DNA of 8,321 nucleotides, taken from the NCBI GenBank assembly GCA_919901895.1, contig CAKKQI010000186.1:1-8321 (forward strand), written 5' to 3'. The position numbers and the translations under genes are program-made. The notes under the pieces were generated by a model, which saw nothing but the letters and a program-made list of their open reading frames with translations, made no database searches and was not told the origin of the DNA. Below are positions 5,387 through 8,321 of this stretch, in pieces. Within the stretch, counting starts at the first letter, position 1. Every line of letters starts with the position of its first letter. Origin of the DNA: Candidatus Brocadiaceae bacterium (GTDB lineage Bacteria > Planctomycetota > MHYJ01 > JACQXL01 > CAKKQI01).

Positions 5387-5416
5387 TTGGACAAAACAAG
5401 ACTGGTTATTTATAAT
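5387..5416 (+). promoter_or_regulatory. Promoter of the small membrane-protein gene
   Basis: TTGGAC (5387-5392), 18-bp spacer, and a perfect TATAAT (5411-5416). Six bases separate the -10 box from an ATG at 5423, which would be at or next to the first transcribed base. Confidence 0.6.
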
Positions 5417-5422
5417 GCTGTT

Positions 5423-5866
5423 ATGAGGAAGAAATCAAAAATGGCCGGGTTGGTCAGCCGTGCCTTATTGGTGCTGGGCGTGAGCATCTTAATCGTTTCG
5501 TTTTTCGCCCCCTGGGCCTACGGCCAAGGTCTGCTGGGACTCGCTTCCAAAACGATTTATCCTTACCAGGATTCCTCGTTCCGGCTGGTGCTGGGTTTAC
5601 TCATTATCATTATCGGTGCCATATTCTTTTCGATGCTAGCCCGCTTTTACAGCAGTTTTATTATTTTTTTGTCCGGAACCGGAATTTTATTTCTCGGGTT
5701 TTATCTCTGGAGGGAAATAGAAGCCAGCGACCTCCATTTTTTAGGACTGGCTCCGTTAAAACTGGCCGAGGCCCATCCGGATGTCGGGATATTTTTATTG
5801 ATCGGAGCGGGAATTTTTTTGATACTATCGGCGGTATTATCGGTATTGGGTAAACAGAAATGGTAA
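5423..5866 (+). CDS. Small four-helix membrane protein, unknown function
   Basis: A 147-residue protein with a basic N-terminus (MRKKSK) and four predicted membrane helices at about 10-29, 54-73, 77-95 and 121-142. Two loops, about 30-52 and 96-120, contain aromatic and charged residues; the second lies between helices 3 and 4. I do not recognise the family and see no catalytic or metal-binding motif. The reading frame can be extended to a TTG at 5387, but that codon is the -35 box, so it is unlikely. ATG 5423 lies six bases after a perfect -10 box and would make a leaderless message; ATG 5441, with AGGA 11 bases upstream, is the alternative. The gene is divergent from the Rrf2 operon and could share its control through the 135-bp gap, but its own promoter does not overlap the operator. 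Confidence 0.62.
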   Translation: MRKKSKMAGLVSRALLVLGVSILIVSFFAPWAYGQGLLGLASKTIYPYQDSSFRLVLGLLIIIIGAIFFSMLARFYSSFIIFLSGTGILFLGFYLWREIEASDLHFLGLAPLKLAEAHPDVGIFLLIGAGIFLILSAVLSVLGKQKW

Positions 5867-5886
5867 GTTATTTGTGGTAACTTACC
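5862..5886 (+). terminator. Stem-loop over the stop codon of the membrane-protein gene
   Basis: GGTAAGTTA (5862-5870) and TAACTTACC (5878-5886) form a perfect 9-bp stem with a 7-base loop, starting inside the last Trp codon and including the TAA stop. There is no T-run after it, so it is not a classical intrinsic terminator, but its position at the 3' end suggests transcript end protection or termination. Confidence 0.4.
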
Positions 5887-5891
5887 CCGCT

Positions 5892-5909
5892 CCCCGATGT
5901 CCATCGGGG
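5892..5909. repeat. CCCCGAT-N4-ATCGGGG stem-loop (copy 2)
   Basis: A perfect 7-bp stem with loop GTCC, same stem as at 538-556. It lies between two convergent genes directly after another stem-loop and may double as a bidirectional transcription barrier. No T-run follows on either strand. Confidence 0.6.
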
Positions 5910-5922
5910 GTGGGCGATACTT

Positions 5923-6465
5923 TCAACCATTATAATTAAACCCTATTTCCAATGCTTTTTTGCCGCGTTCAAATTCCGGCGCGGAACTCATTTCTTTAAA
6001 AGCCAGAATCAATTCGTCTAATGAAATAATCCGGCTGGTGCGCGCGGTAAAACCGGTGATAATCAAATTGGCCAGACCAGCATTCTTAATCTCGTCACGG
6101 GCGATCTGGAGAGCCGGAAGCAGGGAATGATGGAATACCACGATTTTATCGTGGGAAAAATGCGGCTTTACCAGATAAGAGTCTATGATAATAGTTCCTT
6201 CGCGGGAAGTTTTATCGGCCCAGGCATCATAGCCGACCTGATGCATGGCGACCAGGATATTGGGTGATTCGGACTGGGGGTAATCAATGGGGTGATCCGA
6301 AATAACCACTTCTGATTTGGTTAAAGACCCGCGGCTTTCCGGTCCGTAACTGGCTGAAACCGCCACGTGGTGTTTTAAAGCGGCCGTTCGTCCCAGTAAT
6401 TCGGCCGCGTAAACAACCCCTTGTCCGCCGATGCCGGCCAGACGAATTTCTAAACGGTTATTCAT
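5923..6465 (-). CDS. 2-oxoacid:ferredoxin oxidoreductase, gamma subunit
   Basis: A 180-residue protein of the usual length for the stand-alone gamma (KorC/VorC/PorC-type) subunit. The N-terminal GIGGQGV (11-17) and the YGPESRGS block (40-47) are the family signature; ISDHPIDYP and the NILVAMHQ strand also fit. These enzymes oxidise a 2-oxoacid (pyruvate, 2-oxoglutarate, branched-chain or aryl acid) with CoA to acyl-CoA and CO2, reducing ferredoxin; the gamma subunit packs against the thiamine-binding subunits. Alpha, beta and delta subunits are normally adjacent but are absent here: the gene downstream is convergent and the one upstream divergent. The substrate cannot be judged from gamma alone. 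No ribosome site precedes the ATG; a weak -10 (TATACT, 6476-6481) lies just upstream. The Cys-free sequence shows no damage. Confidence 0.9.
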   Translation of the reverse strand: MNNRLEIRLAGIGGQGVVYAAELLGRTAALKHHVAVSASYGPESRGSLTKSEVVISDHPIDYPQSESPNILVAMHQVGYDAWADKTSREGTIIIDSYLVKPHFSHDKIVVFHHSLLPALQIARDEIKNAGLANLIITGFTARTSRIISLDELILAFKEMSSAPEFERGKKALEIGFNYNG

Positions 6466-6475
6466 AATTAATTAA

Positions 6476-6481
6476 AGTATA
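6476..6481 (-). promoter_or_regulatory. Possible -10 box of the gamma-subunit gene
   Basis: Minus-strand TATACT preceded by TGTGA, ten bases before the ATG at 6465. No good -35 is seen 16-18 bp upstream (TGGATT is the nearest). If real, the leader would be only a few bases long. Confidence 0.3.
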
Positions 6482-6542
6482 TCACAGGCCAAACTGGTAA
6501 TCCAGAAAATTTTGATCACGAATTCCATGGATAATATTGCAA

Positions 6543-6603
6543 ATTACACGGATTAAAACAATTTAATCTGTGTAATCCATTCCTTAAATCTGTGTAATCA
6601 GCG
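6543..6603. repeat. Dispersed AATCTGTGTAATC repeat, copy C, with inverted unit
   Basis: An inverted unit ATTACACGGATTAAA (6543-6557) faces TTTAATCTGTGTAAT (6562-6576) across a 4-base loop, a 15-bp stem with one mismatch. The second direct unit ends at 6603, and its last 21 bases match 1352-1372 exactly. The repeat stops 10 bp before the -35 box of the GH99-like gene. Confidence 0.75.
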
Positions 6604-6613
6604 ACAGGCTTTC

Positions 6614-6641
6614 TTGACATAACCGGATTATCTGTTATACT
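6614..6641 (+). promoter_or_regulatory. Promoter of the GH99-like lipoprotein gene
   Basis: Consensus -35 TTGACA (6614-6619), 16-bp spacer, -10 TATACT (6636-6641). The ATG at 6649 follows after seven bases, so transcription would begin at or within a base or two of the start codon. No Shine-Dalgarno fits in the gap. Confidence 0.75.
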
Positions 6642-6648
6642 TTTTCAT

Positions 6649-7827
6649 ATGCAGACCAATCGTTTTTTTTTAATAATAATAGTTTTATTTTTAACCGGCC
6701 TGCTGAATTGCCGCGAGGAACAAAAAACAACTCCTCCGGCAAACAAAATCACCTTTGGGGCTTATTATTACCCTTGGTTCGGCGGTCCGGGGCTGCACTG
6801 GAACAAGAAAAACTTGCGCCAGCAATTAATCCCGGCGCAGGCGCCGGTTTTGGGTGAATATGATTGCCGGAAAGAATCTATTATTAAACAACATCTTGAA
6901 TGGGCTAAAGAAAGCGGGATCGATTTTTTCGCGCTATCCTGGTGGGGGGAAAACACTCCGACCGACGTTACCATCTCCAGGCATTTTGCTCCTTATTTAA
7001 CTAAAAACGGCAGTGATTTTAAATTTTGTATCTCTTACGACACTCCTTTTTTTATCAAAGCCGACGGAAAGGGCCAAATCCCCCTGGATAAAACCGCCCA
7101 GGAAATACTCCTGAAGGATTTTCTTTATCTGGCTCGGACTTATTTTGCCCACCCGAATTATTTGAAAATTAATAACCGGCCGGTGGTGATTCTTTACCTG
7201 ACCAGAATTATTACCGGCGATTTTGAGAAAGTGATTCCGGCGGTAAAATCCATTTTTAAGCAACAGACCGCTTATGATCTATTTTTAATCGGTGATGAAG
7301 TCTTCTGGGACGAACCGAACGAAAAAAGAATCGTCGTTTTTGACGCGATTACCTCTTATAATATGTACGGCCGGCCGTTACGTTATGACGGCTACCCGGA
7401 TGCCACTAATTTTTTTGAGGATTTAGAACAAACCTGCCTGGAATACCGGAAAGTGGCCCAATCTAAAAATGTAAAATTTATACCTAATGTGATGCCCGGC
7501 TATAACGACCGCGGGAGCAAAAAAGAAGCCAAAAATTTTATTTTACCGCGGGAACGTAATCACCTGCTTGAAAACCAGGGCAGTTCTTACCAGAGGCATT
7601 GGCTGGTGGCGCAAAAATGCCTTGACGCTGATTTAAAAATGGCGCTGATTACTTCGTGGAATTCCTGGGATGACGATACCCAGATTGAGCCGGCCGTGGA
7701 ATCGCATACGCCGATTAAATATCCGATGGAACTAACCGGCGGGTATAATTATTTCGGGTACGGAAAGAGGTACTTAAAACTGACCCGGGAAGCGAAGATG
7801 TGGATGGAACAGCAGGATAACCAGTGA
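6649..7827 (+). CDS. GH99-like (endo-mannosidase/WbsX-related) lipoprotein
   Basis: A 392-residue protein. A lipoprotein signal (hydrophobic 6-19, then LLNC with C21) is followed by a polar linker and one TIM-barrel-type domain from about 33 to the end. Family marks in order: GAYYYPWFGG (37-46), FFALSWWG (93-100), HPNYLKINNRPVVILY (168-183), FDAITSYNMYG (231-241) and ITSWNSWDDDTQIEP (334-348). These match the GH99/GH99-like clan, which includes endo-alpha-mannosidases and domains of unknown activity in polysaccharide loci. In active GH99 enzymes the last motif reads NEWHEGTQIE, with two key glutamates; here they align with S339 and D342, so classical catalysis is doubtful. Asn before the lipobox Cys is unusual but tolerated in some bacteria. 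Expected location: lipid-anchored outside the cytoplasm. It stands alone on this strand, with its own promoter and no ribosome site. Confidence 0.8.
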   Translation: MQTNRFFLIIIVLFLTGLLNCREEQKTTPPANKITFGAYYYPWFGGPGLHWNKKNLRQQLIPAQAPVLGEYDCRKESIIKQHLEWAKESGIDFFALSWWGENTPTDVTISRHFAPYLTKNGSDFKFCISYDTPFFIKADGKGQIPLDKTAQEILLKDFLYLARTYFAHPNYLKINNRPVVILYLTRIITGDFEKVIPAVKSIFKQQTAYDLFLIGDEVFWDEPNEKRIVVFDAITSYNMYGRPLRYDGYPDATNFFEDLEQTCLEYRKVAQSKNVKFIPNVMPGYNDRGSKKEAKNFILPRERNHLLENQGSSYQRHWLVAQKCLDADLKMALITSWNSWDDDTQIEPAVESHTPIKYPMELTGGYNYFGYGKRYLKLTREAKMWMEQQDNQ

Positions 7828-7899
7828 GAACACATTAATACTACTCGGGGCAATAGATACTTGAGATTCTCAGAAACGCTCCAACTTGCTTGTTCTAAC

Positions 7900-7946
7900 G
7901 AGATTGTCACGCCCTGAACCAGTAGCGGTTCAGGGCTCGCAATGAC
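7900..7946. repeat. GTCATTGCGAG/GACAATCTC-type repeat with perfect 10-bp stem-loop
   Basis: GCCCTGAACC (7911-7920) pairs perfectly with GGTTCAGGGC (7927-7936) around AGTAGC. On the minus strand the flanks read GTCATTGCGAG at one end and GTGACAATCTC at the other, the form of a widespread bacterial intergenic repeat. It lies between two convergent genes and may act as a bidirectional terminator, though no T-run is present. Confidence 0.65.
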
Positions 7947-7975
7947 ACCGTAAAAATAGGGTTTCAACTGCCCCT

Positions 7976-8321
7976 TTATTTCAAATATTTATTCTTATTC
8001 TGACCCCACCATTTTTTAATCTTATCGATCTGGAGTTTGCGGAAGTCGTCCGGGGCATCCGGCGTAAATTCTATCATTACCTGCGTTATCTGGCGTAAGG
8101 CATCAATTGATTTTTCGCGAATTATCTTATCCTGGTCGGCCAGGATTTCAATCAATTTATCCATTACCCGTGGATTTTTTAAATAACCGAGAGAACTAAT
8201 CGCGTTTAGACGAACGCTCCGGTCTTTATCTTTTAACAAGTTCAGCAAAACATCAGCTGTCGAATCCTCATTAATATATTTTAAGGCATCAATAGCCTGA
8301 AGTTTAAGTTCCTGGTTGTTT
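7976..8321 (-). CDS. HEAT-repeat protein (N-terminus beyond window)
   Basis: The frame is open from the right edge to a TAA at 7976-7978, giving 114 visible residues with no Met before the edge; a TTG at 8248 is inside a repeat and is not a likely start. At least two full HEAT-like helical hairpins of about 31 residues are seen: one containing LLNLLKDKDRSVRLNAISSLGYL, the next LIEILADQDKIIREKSIDALRQI. A further partial one, ELKLQAIDALKYI, lies at the edge. Each shows the D-x-x-(V/I)-R pattern or the A-(I/L)-x-x-L helix of HEAT_2/PBS-lyase type repeats. The C-terminus ends in a basic, Trp-containing helix (IDKIKKWWGQNKNKYLK). Such repeats are protein-binding scaffolds; no enzyme domain is visible in this piece, and function is unknown. 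Convergent with the GH99-like gene. Confidence 0.85.
   Translation of the reverse strand, partial: NNQELKLQAIDALKYINEDSTADVLLNLLKDKDRSVRLNAISSLGYLKNPRVMDKLIEILADQDKIIREKSIDALRQITQVMIEFTPDAPDDFRKLQIDKIKKWWGQNKNKYLK

Noticed and set aside
7976..8248. HEAT protein as a complete 90-residue gene starting at TTG 8248
   Set aside because: The frame continues without a stop to the window edge and the upstream codons encode another HEAT-like helix, so the gene is larger and truncated by the window.
1..8321. CRISPR array, tRNA, rRNA or insertion sequence
   Set aside because: The repeats are few, unevenly spaced and palindromic, not regularly spaced direct repeats; no cloverleaf, rRNA-like or transposase-like sequence was recognised.

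Overview
The window looks like a piece of chromosome from an uncultivated, strictly or mostly anaerobic bacterium. Three things suggest this: Fe-S and di-iron redox proteins of the kind anaerobes carry, a subunit of a 2-oxoacid:ferredoxin oxidoreductase, and a lipoprotein-type secretion signal that implies a bacterial envelope. Most gaps between genes hold short palindromic or dispersed repeats of types common in candidate-phylum and environmental anaerobe genomes (Omnitrophota-like or Planctomycetota-like lineages come to mind). The phylum cannot be fixed from this sequence.

Left part (1-5350, all minus strand). The main unit is transcribed leftwards from a good promoter at about 5324-5351. 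An 8-bp inverted repeat overlies the promoter and is probably the operator of the first gene, an Rrf2-family regulator with three cysteines placed to hold an Fe-S cluster. Behind it, in order, are a hemerythrin-domain protein with a Cys-rich N-terminal domain, a Cys-rich protein resembling the C-terminal part of a ferredoxin-type protein, an FmdE-like protein, a large DUF2249-DUF438-hemerythrin-DUF2249 fusion, a NifU C-terminal (Nfu) scaffold and a small zinc-ribbon protein. A membrane polyferredoxin (NapH/NosR-like) runs off the left edge, separated from the rest by about 275 bp of GC-rich palindromes. The gene set suggests a cluster-sensing regulator controlling a response to oxygen, nitric oxide or iron/Fe-S damage. 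That role is inferred from family membership and context.

Middle (5350-6480). An AT-rich tract separates the Rrf2 promoter from a divergent plus-strand promoter that drives a small four-helix membrane protein of unknown function. It is followed by two stem-loops and a convergent minus-strand gene for a lone gamma subunit of a 2-oxoacid:ferredoxin oxidoreductase.

Right part (6480-8321). A dispersed repeat and a near-consensus promoter precede a plus-strand lipoprotein with a GH99-like domain, whose C-terminal active-site motif has lost the usual glutamates. A perfect 10-bp stem-loop, part of a known type of intergenic repeat, separates it from a convergent HEAT-repeat protein that runs off the right edge.

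Two plus-strand genes have a -10 box placed so that transcription would begin at or next to the ATG, so they are candidate leaderless transcripts. No RNA genes, CRISPR arrays or insertion sequences were seen.
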